Source of the DNA: Flavobacterium solisilvae
GTDB taxonomy: Bacteria > Bacteroidota > Bacteroidia > Flavobacteriales > Flavobacteriaceae
Assembly (NCBI RefSeq): GCF_012911605.1
Contig: NZ_JAAMPT010000209.1
Span: 310,001 to 374,000, forward strand
Reading direction: 5' to 3'
DNA: 64,000 nucleotides
The notes beneath the pieces are model-generated. The model had not been told where the DNA came from. It searched no databases and saw only the letters and a list, made by a program, of their open reading frames with translations. Positions 31,216 through 38,972 of this stretch are shown here, one piece after another (within the stretch, counting starts at the first letter, position 1; each line of letters begins with the position of its first letter). The position numbers were made by a program, and so were the translations under genes.

Positions 31216-31796
31216 CAAAAATAATTGGATTAACAGGCGGAATTGGCAGCGGCAAAACGACGATAGCAAAACACTTTGCATCGCTTGGCGTTCCTGTTTA
31301 TATTGCTGACGATGAGGCAAAAAAACTCATGGATAATCCTGAAATTATTGCTAAACTACAAGCTGTTTTTGGAGATGAAATCATCGAAAACGAAAAAATT
31401 GATAGAAAAGCTTTAGCCCAAATTGTTTTTCAAAACCCAAAAAAGTTAAAAAAACTCAATTCCATTATTCATCCTGCGGTAAAAATTCATTTTGAAAATT
31501 GGTTACATTCTCATAAAAATCATCCAATAATTATTAAAGAAGCCGCAATCCTTTTTGAAAGTGGAAGTTATAAAGATTGTGACGCTATAATTACTGTAAC
31601 ATCGCCATTAGAAGAACGCATTAATCGCGTGATGAAAAGAGACAATACATCTCGAGAATCAATACTTCATCGCATTAATAATCAATGGACAGACGAACAA
31701 AGAATTTCTAAAAGTGACTATGTTATCTCTAATATTTCTGTTAAAGAAGCTTTAAAGCAAGCTGAAGGAATTCTTAAATTGTTGAATAATTCATAA
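31212..31796 (+). CDS. coaE: Dephospho-CoA kinase
   Basis: A 194-residue P-loop kinase that carries out the last step of coenzyme A synthesis, phosphorylating the 3'-hydroxyl of dephospho-CoA. The P-loop GGIGSGKT is at 9-16. The substrate-binding region includes YIADDEAKKLM and HPAVK, and the lid region contains RVMKRD. Length and domain order are normal. Its ATG overlaps the glycosyltransferase stop. With coaBC at 13 kb, this window holds two steps of the CoA pathway, though not in one operon. Confidence 0.96.
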   Translation: MTKIIGLTGGIGSGKTTIAKHFASLGVPVYIADDEAKKLMDNPEIIAKLQAVFGDEIIENEKIDRKALAQIVFQNPKKLKKLNSIIHPAVKIHFENWLHSHKNHPIIIKEAAILFESGSYKDCDAIITVTSPLEERINRVMKRDNTSRESILHRINNQWTDEQRISKSDYVISNISVKEALKQAEGILKLLNNS

Positions 31797-31833
31797 TTTT
31801 ACAGTAAGATGTTAATCTTTGGTTAATGTTTTT

Positions 31834-31862
31834 ATTGCTTAAATGTTAAAATGTTAAATTTG
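31834..31862 (+). promoter_or_regulatory. Candidate promoter of the histidine kinase gene
   Basis: A perfect -7 box TAAATTTG (31855-31862) lies only four bases before the ATG at 31867, with ATTG (31834-31837) as a weak -33. The transcript would start at or next to the start codon. Confidence 0.5.
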
Positions 31863-31866
31863 TTCG

Positions 31867-33447
31867 ATGAATAAATTATTTTTCCGTTTGCTTGTCGTGC
31901 TAATGAGTTTATCCTTAATAGGAATAATACTTGTTCAAGTATACTGGTTCAATACTTCGTTAAAAAATAATGAAGAACAATTTCGATATCATGTTAAGCA
32001 AGTTTTAGGAAATGTATCCGAAAAACTGAACAAATATGAAGCCTATACTTTTTATGAGCGATACAATCGTTTAAAAGATAGCATTGGAAAAACACCTCAA
32101 AAAAGCGATTTTCTTGAATTTGGTTATTACCAAAGAGATTCAAGAACAAACGAAACCATAATTTATTCCAACAGTATTATTTCAGAAGATTATGGAATAA
32201 ACTCGTCGTTCTTTGATAAAAATGGTGAAGTCAATAAAATAAAAAGTTTTTCTGCCAATAGAAAAACCGAAGTTTACAACGAAAGCGTTGATAATTCTGG
32301 AATGAAGCAAAACATCACACCAGAACTTCGAATTGAAAAATCAGGAAAATTAGAACTTCTTGATAATGCACAATTTGAAATATTCTACAGAGATATTGCG
32401 GCTTTAAATTCTATTCAAAATAGAATTTCAAATGAATTGCTTAATCGATTGTTATCTAGTGAATTAAAAGATTATGGTATCAATACGCCATACGAATTTA
32501 GTGTTTATAGCAATGGATTGGCAACCAAAATAAAGTCTGATTATTTTCGATTTGATAAAGAATCAACCTATTCAATTCCAATTTTGATTGATAACGAAGG
32601 AAATAAAAAATACCAATTGTTATTGCAATTTCCTCAAAAGAAAAAATTTCTAATATCAGAATTGATAGGAATTGCAGTGCTTTCAATGATTTTTACGCTA
32701 GTAATTGTAATTGCATATTCCAGCGCATTAAGTCAAATTATCAAGCAACGTCAAATTTCTGAAATCAAAACCGATTTCATAAATAATATGACGCATGAGT
32801 TCAAAACGCCAATTGCTACAATCAATTTGGCTTTGGATGCCATAAAAAATCCAAAAGTTTTTGACGACAAAGAAAAAGTCAATCGCTATCTTCAAATGAT
32901 AAAAGATGAAAATAAGCGAATGCATGCTCAAGTTGAAAACGTATTGCGAATTTCAAAATTAGAGAAAAAAGAACTCGATATTTCTAAAGAAACTCACGAT
33001 GTTCACGAAATTATAGAAGATGCAATCGAACACGTACATTTAATAGTTGAAGACAGACAAGGAAGCATTGAAACGCATCTCGATGCACCTCGAAATTCAG
33101 TATTGCTAAACGATGTACATTTTACAAATGTTCTTGTAAATGTTTTAGACAACGCCATAAAATACTCTGTTGTAGCACCAAAAATTATCGTTACAACAGA
33201 AAATGTAAAAGACTTTATCATTATCAAAATAAAAGATAACGGTATCGGAATGAGCAAAGCCGCTCAAAAAAGAATTTTTGAAAAATTCTACCGCGAACAC
33301 ACAGGTGATGTTCACAATGTAAAAGGTCACGGATTAGGTTTATCCTATGTAAAAAGAATTGTTGATGACCATAACGGTCAAATATTTGTAGAAAGCGAAA
33401 AAGGAAAAGGAAGTACGTTTATAATAAAAGTCCCACTCATTAATTAA
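31867..33447 (+). CDS. RprX-like sensor histidine kinase
   Basis: A 526-residue membrane kinase. One N-terminal helix (about 5-27) and a second (about 262-286) bracket a sensor domain of about 235 residues on the periplasmic side. No HAMP domain is evident. The phospho-acceptor is H310 in NNMTHEFKTP. The ATPase domain has the N box LVNVLDNAIKYS, DNGIGMS and GHGLGLSYVKRI. It pairs with the OmpR-type regulator five bases downstream. The pair resembles RprX/RprY of Bacteroides. The signal sensed is unknown. Confidence 0.93.
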   Translation: MNKLFFRLLVVLMSLSLIGIILVQVYWFNTSLKNNEEQFRYHVKQVLGNVSEKLNKYEAYTFYERYNRLKDSIGKTPQKSDFLEFGYYQRDSRTNETIIYSNSIISEDYGINSSFFDKNGEVNKIKSFSANRKTEVYNESVDNSGMKQNITPELRIEKSGKLELLDNAQFEIFYRDIAALNSIQNRISNELLNRLLSSELKDYGINTPYEFSVYSNGLATKIKSDYFRFDKESTYSIPILIDNEGNKKYQLLLQFPQKKKFLISELIGIAVLSMIFTLVIVIAYSSALSQIIKQRQISEIKTDFINNMTHEFKTPIATINLALDAIKNPKVFDDKEKVNRYLQMIKDENKRMHAQVENVLRISKLEKKELDISKETHDVHEIIEDAIEHVHLIVEDRQGSIETHLDAPRNSVLLNDVHFTNVLVNVLDNAIKYSVVAPKIIVTTENVKDFIIIKIKDNGIGMSKAAQKRIFEKFYREHTGDVHNVKGHGLGLSYVKRIVDDHNGQIFVESEKGKGSTFIIKVPLIN

Positions 33448-33452
33448 TATAT

Positions 33453-34154
33453 ATGGAAACTACTAAAAAAATATTGCTAGTTGAAGATGATCAAAATTTT
33501 GGAGTTGTATTAAGAGATTATTTATCCCTAAATGATTTCGAAGTTACATTAGCCAAAAACGGAATGGAAGGTTTCGAAAAATTCAAGAAAGATAACTACG
33601 ATTTATGTATTCTTGACGTAATGATGCCATACAAAGATGGTTATACTTTAGCCAAAGAAATTAGAGAAAAAAATAAAGATATTCCACTTATCTTCTTGAC
33701 AGCTAAGTCAATGAAAGAAGATGTGATGAAAGGTTACAAAGTTGGAGCTGATGATTATTTGAACAAACCGTTCGATTCAGATGTGCTTTTAATGAAAATC
33801 AAAGCCATTATTCAAAGAAAAGCTAGCGAAAACAAAAACGAACCAGCAAAATTTGAATTCCAAATTGGTAAATTCAACTTAAATTCGAAATTACGTTTCT
33901 TAACTTTCGAAGGAAATGAGCCAATCAAACTTTCTCCAAAAGAATCAGAATTATTGAAAATGATGGCAATCTATGAAAACGATTTAATGCCAAGAGAATT
34001 AGCATTGACCAAAATTTGGAGAGAAGATAACTACTTTACTTCCAGAAGTATGGATGTTTATATTGCCAAATTACGTAAATATCTAAAAGACGATCCAAAC
34101 GTTGAAATTCTAAACATTCACGGCGAAGGATTTAGATTAGTAATCAAAAAATAA
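33453..34154 (+). CDS. OmpR-family response regulator (RprY-like)
   Basis: A 233-residue two-component regulator. The receiver domain (about 5-120) has the acidic residues EDD near the start, phospho-acceptor D55 (CILDVMMPYKDG), the T of FLTAKS and the K of LNKPF. A winged-helix DNA-binding domain (about 135-230) carries PIKLSPKESELLKMM and SRSMDVYIAKLRKYL. It is co-transcribed with the kinase gene and followed by a terminator. Target genes are not evident from the window. Confidence 0.95.
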   Translation: METTKKILLVEDDQNFGVVLRDYLSLNDFEVTLAKNGMEGFEKFKKDNYDLCILDVMMPYKDGYTLAKEIREKNKDIPLIFLTAKSMKEDVMKGYKVGADDYLNKPFDSDVLLMKIKAIIQRKASENKNEPAKFEFQIGKFNLNSKLRFLTFEGNEPIKLSPKESELLKMMAIYENDLMPRELALTKIWREDNYFTSRSMDVYIAKLRKYLKDDPNVEILNIHGEGFRLVIKK

Positions 34155-34159
34155 ATAAA

Positions 34160-34192
34160 TTTCCCTGTCAATTTTGACGGGGATTTTTTTTT
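34160..34192 (+). terminator. Terminator of the two-component operon
   Basis: Stem tccctgtcaa (34162-34171) with ttgacgggga (34174-34183), one G-T pair, then nine T residues. Confidence 0.8.
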
Positions 34193-34198
34193 GGAGCT

Positions 34199-34277
34199 GA
34201 TTCCCGCTTTCCGCTATATCTTTACAACTCGTTTTGCAAACTCGTTATAAAGGATGCCGCTTCAATCGGGGCTAAAA
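34199..34277. repeat. Palindromic intergenic repeat, copy B
   Basis: The flanks gattcccgctttccgctat and aaggatgccgcttcaatcgg match copy A (667-779) base for base at most positions, while the central part differs and is a shorter imperfect hairpin. It lies between the two-component terminator and the convergent thioesterase gene. Confidence 0.65.
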
Positions 34278-34286
34278 CTTCCGGCA

Positions 34287-35012
34287 TTAATTCCACTCCA
34301 GTTGCAAAGCAAAACACGCTTTGTCATTATTAGTAATCACAAAAACATCATCATGACGACCAATAACAGCTTCGTCACCAAGTGCCAATTCACGCATAAA
34401 ATTCATTTCAAAAGCTTTCAAACCATTGCTAATTAATTGAGTAACATCACAATTGTTTAAACACCATTCCAAATATTTCACATTATTAGCATGATTAACA
34501 ACATCCAAATCCGAAAGCCGAACGGTATAATTTTCTAAAATTTCAAGTTCTTCCTTTATATCAATTTTAGAAAACGATTTTTCGGTGGCATTTTCTGGAA
34601 ATTTTCCAAAATGTTCGTGAGGCAAAGCCAAGCTTTCGGGTTTTCTTTTATTGGTATTAATCACAGCCCAAAACGTTTCACAACCTACAATTTTTTCATC
34701 ACCAATATACAATTCCAAACAACGAACTGAACGCGAATTTTCCAACGATTTTATCCAAGTTTTAACCGTAACAACATCACGCCATTTTGGTAAACGCTTA
34801 ATCTCAACACGCATTCTGCTTAAAACCCAAGCTTGATGAAAGACTTGCATATCGCTAAAACTAATGCCACCAAGTTCAGCATGCAAACCAGCAGTCAATT
34901 GCAAAATATTACACAAATCGGTATATTTCAAATAACCGTTTGGATAACATTGAAGAAAATTAATTTCTTTTTCTTCGTGTAAAATAGAGGTGAAGTTGGG
35001 TGAAATTGGCAT
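34287..35012 (-). CDS. Acyl-ACP thioesterase
   Basis: Start set at 35012 (MPISPNFTS), 241 residues; the frame extends to 35063 but that part is derived from an inverted repeat. The protein has two hotdog folds of the plant-type FatA/FatB and bacterial acyl-ACP thioesterase family, which releases fatty acids from acyl carrier protein. The C-terminal half shows SDLDVVNHANNVKYLEWCL, the conserved Asn-x-His and downstream acidic/Cys region of the active site. It is the last gene of a minus-strand group after miaA. Chain-length preference cannot be read. Confidence 0.85.
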   Translation of the reverse strand: MPISPNFTSILHEEKEINFLQCYPNGYLKYTDLCNILQLTAGLHAELGGISFSDMQVFHQAWVLSRMRVEIKRLPKWRDVVTVKTWIKSLENSRSVRCLELYIGDEKIVGCETFWAVINTNKRKPESLALPHEHFGKFPENATEKSFSKIDIKEELEILENYTVRLSDLDVVNHANNVKYLEWCLNNCDVTQLISNGLKAFEMNFMRELALGDEAVIGRHDDVFVITNNDKACFALQLEWN

Positions 35013-35031
35013 TTTAGCTTTATTTTTTTCG

Positions 35032-35092
35032 AACACAGATTTAAGAAATAAATAAAATTTCAAAAATTTTTCTAATTTCTTAAATCTGCGTT
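35032..35092. repeat. Inverted repeat spanning the miaA stop codon
   Basis: aacacagatttaagaaat (35032-35049) pairs with 35075-35092 at 17 of 18 positions, loop 25 bases. The right arm encodes the last residues of MiaA (NADLRN), so the element has become part of the gene end. Confidence 0.7.
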
Positions 35093-36013
35093 GCTTATTT
35101 CATTTTCTATAAAATTTATAATTTCCATTCTATCGACTAAATAATCAAACCAAACAGTATTTTCGGATCGTTTAAACCAAGTAATTTGGCGTTTTGCAAA
35201 TCTACGTGTGTTCATTTTGATTTGCTCAATGGCAAATTTCAAAGATGTTTTTCCTTCAAAAAAATCAAATAGTTCACGATAGCCAACGGTTTGCAAAGCA
35301 TTCAAGTTTTTATTTGGAAATAAATTTTCAGCTTCTTTTAGTAAACCTTCATTCATCATAATGTCAACGCGCTGGTTAATTCGGTTGTACATCATTTCTC
35401 TTTCGGCTTCCAATCCAATGATAATAGGAGTGAAGTTGCGTTGATTTTTCTTTTGCCCAATAAAACTAGAATATGGTTTTCCGGTTCCAAGACAAACTTC
35501 TACAAAGCGTTTCATTCGTTGCGGATTTTGTAATGTTTGCGGATTTTCGGTTGAAAGTTTTTGGAAATAATGAGCATCCAATTCCTTTAATTTTTGTTGT
35601 AAATAATCAATTCCAAATTGTTCAAAATCAGCATTTATTTTTGTTCGAATTTCTTCGTCAATATCTGGAAAATCATCAAAACCTTTTAGAACAGCATCAA
35701 CATACAATCCGCTTCCACCAACCATGATTTGAATATTATTTTTTAAAAATAATTCATCCAATTTTTCAATAGCTTCTTTTTCAAAATCACCAACAGAGTA
35801 ATTATCAAAAATCGATTTGTTTTGGATAAAATGATGCGTTGCGCTTGCCAATTCTTCATCAGATGGAACGGCCGTGCCAATTTTCATTTCTTTAAAAAAC
35901 TGACGGCTGTCGCAAGAAATGATATCGCAATTGAAATGTTGTGCCAAAGCTATGCTTAGCGCCGTTTTTCCAATTGCAGTTGGTCCAATTATGGTAATTA
36001 AATAGTTATTCAT
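35072..36013 (-). CDS. miaA: tRNA dimethylallyltransferase MiaA
   Basis: Start set at 36013 (MNNYLITIIGPTAIGKT), 313 residues; the frame runs to 36055 but the extra 14 residues overlap the channel gene and have no family support. MiaA adds the isopentenyl group to A37 of tRNAs reading codons that start with U. The P-loop GPTAIGKT is at 10-17. The SCDSRQFFKEMKIGTA and GGSGLYVDAVLKG motifs follow. The start overlaps the upstream channel gene by eight bases. The extreme C-terminus is encoded by one arm of an inverted repeat. Confidence 0.96.
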   Translation of the reverse strand: MNNYLITIIGPTAIGKTALSIALAQHFNCDIISCDSRQFFKEMKIGTAVPSDEELASATHHFIQNKSIFDNYSVGDFEKEAIEKLDELFLKNNIQIMVGGSGLYVDAVLKGFDDFPDIDEEIRTKINADFEQFGIDYLQQKLKELDAHYFQKLSTENPQTLQNPQRMKRFVEVCLGTGKPYSSFIGQKKNQRNFTPIIIGLEAEREMMYNRINQRVDIMMNEGLLKEAENLFPNKNLNALQTVGYRELFDFFEGKTSLKFAIEQIKMNTRRFAKRQITWFKRSENTVWFDYLVDRMEIINFIENEISNADLRN

Positions 36014-36845
36014 CACAAATTTTTTCTCCACAATGATGACAGTATCGCGCGTCATCTTTGTAAATTAAGGTTGTACACGATGGGCATTTTTTTACATCGT
36101 TATTTTTGTCTTTGTTTTTCATACCGGCAAATTCAGCCGTTACAATTCCTGTTGGAACCGCAATAATTCCATAACCCATAATCATGATAAACGATGCAAT
36201 GATTTGTCCAAGTGTTGTTACTGGCGCAATATCGCCATAACCAACAGTTGTTAACGTAACAATACACCAATAAATGCTTACAGGAATACTAGTAAAACCA
36301 CTTTCTTTTCCTTCAACTACATACATAATTGCACCTAATAAAATGGAAACAATTAATACAAAGTAAACGAATACAATAATTTTGGTTCGGCTGGCTTTGA
36401 TGGCGAGTTTTAATTGTGATTCTTGACCTGTAAAATGGACTAAATTTAATATTCCAAACAAACGAAGTAAACGTAAAGCTCGTATTACCGATAGCATTCT
36501 CGAACCTGGAATAAAGAACGAAAGATACATTGGAAGAATAGAAATTAAATCGACAATTCCATAAAAACTCAGAATATAATTAAGCGGTTTTTTATTGGAA
36601 ATAATTCGCATGATGTATTCCAAAGTGAAAACAACCGTAATTATCCATTCGGAAATGATTAGAAATTGATGGTATTTTGCGTCCAATTGTTCCACTGTTT
36701 CCAGCATGACCAAAAGCACACTCAAAAGAATAACGCCAAGTAGAATTAAGTCAAAAAGTTTCCCCGCAAAAGTATTGGAACCATAAATGATGATGTAAAT
36801 CTTTTGTCTGAGAATTTCATATTTGGTTTTAATATGATTTTTCAT
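36006..36845 (-). CDS. Voltage-gated-like potassium channel with C-terminal zinc ribbon
   Basis: A 279-residue six-helix ion channel. S1-S3 span about 28-110. The S4 segment (VIRALRLLRLF, 120-130) has arginines every third position. The pore holds the K+ filter TVGYGD at 200-205, and S6 follows (about 213-240). The tail carries C254, C257, C269 and C272, forming a zinc-ribbon-like CxxC...CxxC motif (plus C277), which is not part of the core channel fold. It lies three bases after the exonuclease/GIY-YIG gene and overlaps miaA by eight bases. It probably gates K+ across the inner membrane. Confidence 0.92.
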   Translation of the reverse strand: MKNHIKTKYEILRQKIYIIIYGSNTFAGKLFDLILLGVILLSVLLVMLETVEQLDAKYHQFLIISEWIITVVFTLEYIMRIISNKKPLNYILSFYGIVDLISILPMYLSFFIPGSRMLSVIRALRLLRLFGILNLVHFTGQESQLKLAIKASRTKIIVFVYFVLIVSILLGAIMYVVEGKESGFTSIPVSIYWCIVTLTTVGYGDIAPVTTLGQIIASFIMIMGYGIIAVPTGIVTAEFAGMKNKDKNNDVKKCPSCTTLIYKDDARYCHHCGEKICDE

Positions 36846-36848
36846 TTT

Positions 36849-38210
36849 CTAAAATTTTAAAATTCGCATCACTTTATTTCTTCTCAAATAACCTTGAATA
36901 ATGGTTTTAGTATCGCGATTATTTTGCATCGGAATAATAATATTTTTTAAGATTTCGATGTTGCTCACTTGATAATTCAAATCAAAAAAGCAATAACCTT
37001 TGTAAATTCCGTTTTCAATTAAAACAGCACTTCGTTCTTCAATGCTTCTGCCACGATCGATGATAACCATATTATTGTTCTCAAATTTCATTTCCTGAAT
37101 GAATTCTTCTACACGTTGGTTATAATCTTCGGGATTTTCTTTGCCGAGACAAGCGCCGTTACATTCTTTAATTTTTAGCTGAAAACAACCATTTTTGGTT
37201 TCATATAAACCATTTATTTTTTGGCACAATTGATGTTCGGCAGTAATTTTAAACAACATATTTTTTCCTTCCTGAATAGAAGTAAAGGATGTAATTTCTT
37301 TTTTTCGACCATCAGCTTTTTGAACTTTTAAAGCCAAATATCCGTTTTCATCTTTTTCAACATAAAGCGCATATTGAAAAATAGTTTTTCGCTGCGATCG
37401 ATTGTAAATCGGTTTATTGATTTTGATTTCTTCGCTTTCTTTCAATAAAGCAATCAATTCGCTACCAGTTTCTTCATAAGTTACGGCAAAAACTTCGCGT
37501 TGTATCTTTTTACTTTTACCCGAAGTTCCTGTAAAATGTTGATTAATACGTTTTTTAATGTTTTTGCTTTTGCCAATATAAATCAAATCGCCTTTTTCGT
37601 TATGAATGTAGTAAATACCGGTTTTGGTTGGCATACTTTCTACAATATCGAGCAATTTTGGAGTTAATCCTTTTTTGATTTCGGCTTTAATTGAACTAAT
37701 CAAAATTTCTTTTGCGACATCTTTTGCCAAAAGCATTTTGAATAATTTCACAGTCGCCATTGCATCGCCACTTGCTCGATGTCTATCAGCAACAGGAATT
37801 CCGAGTGAGCGAACTAGTTTTCCTAAACTGTAAGAAGGTTGTCCCGGAATGAGTTTTTGTGATAATTCAACGGTGCAAAGTGTTGGTCTAATGTAATCAT
37901 ATCCCAAACGTGAAAATTCGGTTCTTAGAATTCGATAATCGAAAGACGAATTATGGGCAACAACGATACAATCTTGAGTAATTTCAATAATTCGTTTGGC
38001 AACTTCATAGAATTTTGGTGCCGAACGAAGCATTGCATTGTTAATTCCGGTCAATTTTACCACAAACGGTTGAATTGGTTTTTCCGGATTGACCAAACTG
38101 ATAAATTGATCAACGACTTCGTGACCGTCAAATTTATAGATGGCGATTTCGGTAATTCCTTCTTCGTTGAATTGTCCTCCGGTGGTTTCTATGTCTAGTA
38201 TTGCGTACAA
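36849..38210 (-). CDS. DEDDh exonuclease fused to GIY-YIG nuclease
   Basis: A 453-residue protein with a DnaQ-like 3'-5' exonuclease domain (about 1-165): D6 and E8 in LDIETTG, HNSSFDYR, and HRASGDAMAT. A GIY-YIG domain follows (about 195-275; TGIYYIHNEKGDLIYIGKSKNIKKRI), as in UvrC/Cho. The C-terminal half has a CNGACLGK segment also seen in this family. The likely role is DNA repair or processing. The start codon is TTG at 38208-38210: an in-frame stop lies four codons upstream, no ATG intervenes, and the N-terminus aligns exactly with the family. Confidence 0.88.
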   Translation of the reverse strand: MYAILDIETTGGQFNEEGITEIAIYKFDGHEVVDQFISLVNPEKPIQPFVVKLTGINNAMLRSAPKFYEVAKRIIEITQDCIVVAHNSSFDYRILRTEFSRLGYDYIRPTLCTVELSQKLIPGQPSYSLGKLVRSLGIPVADRHRASGDAMATVKLFKMLLAKDVAKEILISSIKAEIKKGLTPKLLDIVESMPTKTGIYYIHNEKGDLIYIGKSKNIKKRINQHFTGTSGKSKKIQREVFAVTYEETGSELIALLKESEEIKINKPIYNRSQRKTIFQYALYVEKDENGYLALKVQKADGRKKEITSFTSIQEGKNMLFKITAEHQLCQKINGLYETKNGCFQLKIKECNGACLGKENPEDYNQRVEEFIQEMKFENNNMVIIDRGRSIEERSAVLIENGIYKGYCFFDLNYQVSNIEILKNIIIPMQNNRDTKTIIQGYLRRNKVMRILKF

Positions 38211-38213
38211 AAA

Positions 38214-38275
38214 AAGTGATTAGTGATTAGTGAATAGTAACTAGTTTATCATTCCGTAGGAATCTCAACTTTAAT
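38214..38275. repeat. Short direct repeats upstream of the exonuclease gene
   Basis: A tandem gtgattagtgattagtgaatag stretch precedes a tcattccgtaggaatctcaa string, which itself is partly self-complementary. It looks like decayed intergenic repeat material. I see no clear promoter in it. Confidence 0.35.
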
Positions 38276-38279
38276 TATT

Positions 38280-38942
38280 TTAATTTCTTGTTCCAAATAT
38301 ACTACTTCCAATCCGAACCATTGTACTACCGCAATCGATGGCTAATTGATAATCGCCTGACATTCCCATGGAAAGGGTTTCGAGTTTCAAGTTTAAAGTT
38401 TCAAGTTGTTGGAGTTTGTCGAAAATGTTTTTTAAATTTTGAAACTCTTTTTTTATTTGTCCTTGATTATCAGTAAAAGTAGCCATTCCCATTAAACCAA
38501 TGACTTTGATGTTGGTCATTTCTTTAAACTCATCAGAATTCAGTAACTCAATCAATTCATTTTCGTTTAGACCAAATTTAGTTTCTTCTTCGGCAATGTG
38601 TATTTGGAGTAAACAATTGATGTTTTTTCGCCAGCGAACGGCTTGACGGTTGATTTCTTTTAGTAATTTCAAACTGTCAACTCCGTGAATCAATTTTACA
38701 TACGGAACCATATATTTCACTTTGTTCGACTGAACGTGACCAATCATGTGCCATTCAATATCTTTGGGCATTTGCTGCCATTTTTCGGTCATTTCTTGGA
38801 TTTTATTTTCACCAAAAATTCGCTGACCGGCATTGTAAGCTTCCATTAAATCTTCAACAGGTTTGGTTTTTGAAACCGCAACAAGTGTTACGTTTGACGG
38901 AAGTTGGGATTTTATTTGGAATAAATTTTGTTGTATTGACAT
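38280..38942 (-). CDS. YggS-family PLP homeostasis protein
   Basis: A 220-residue single-domain alanine-racemase-like TIM barrel that binds pyridoxal phosphate (YggS/PROSC/COG0325). The PLP lysine is K25 in VSKTKP. Other signatures are FGENKIQE, HMIGHVQSNK, LSMGMSGDY and IGSSIFG. The segment just before LSMGMSGDY reads QQLETLNLKLET and is encoded by tandem CTTGAAAC-type repeats also found at 42306-42326, suggesting that a dispersed repeat has entered the gene without breaking the frame. The family regulates vitamin B6 pools. Confidence 0.92.
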   Translation of the reverse strand: MSIQQNLFQIKSQLPSNVTLVAVSKTKPVEDLMEAYNAGQRIFGENKIQEMTEKWQQMPKDIEWHMIGHVQSNKVKYMVPYVKLIHGVDSLKLLKEINRQAVRWRKNINCLLQIHIAEEETKFGLNENELIELLNSDEFKEMTNIKVIGLMGMATFTDNQGQIKKEFQNLKNIFDKLQQLETLNLKLETLSMGMSGDYQLAIDCGSTMVRIGSSIFGTRN

Positions 38943-38972
38943 TTGTCTATTTTCTTTTCTCTTTTTTCTAAA

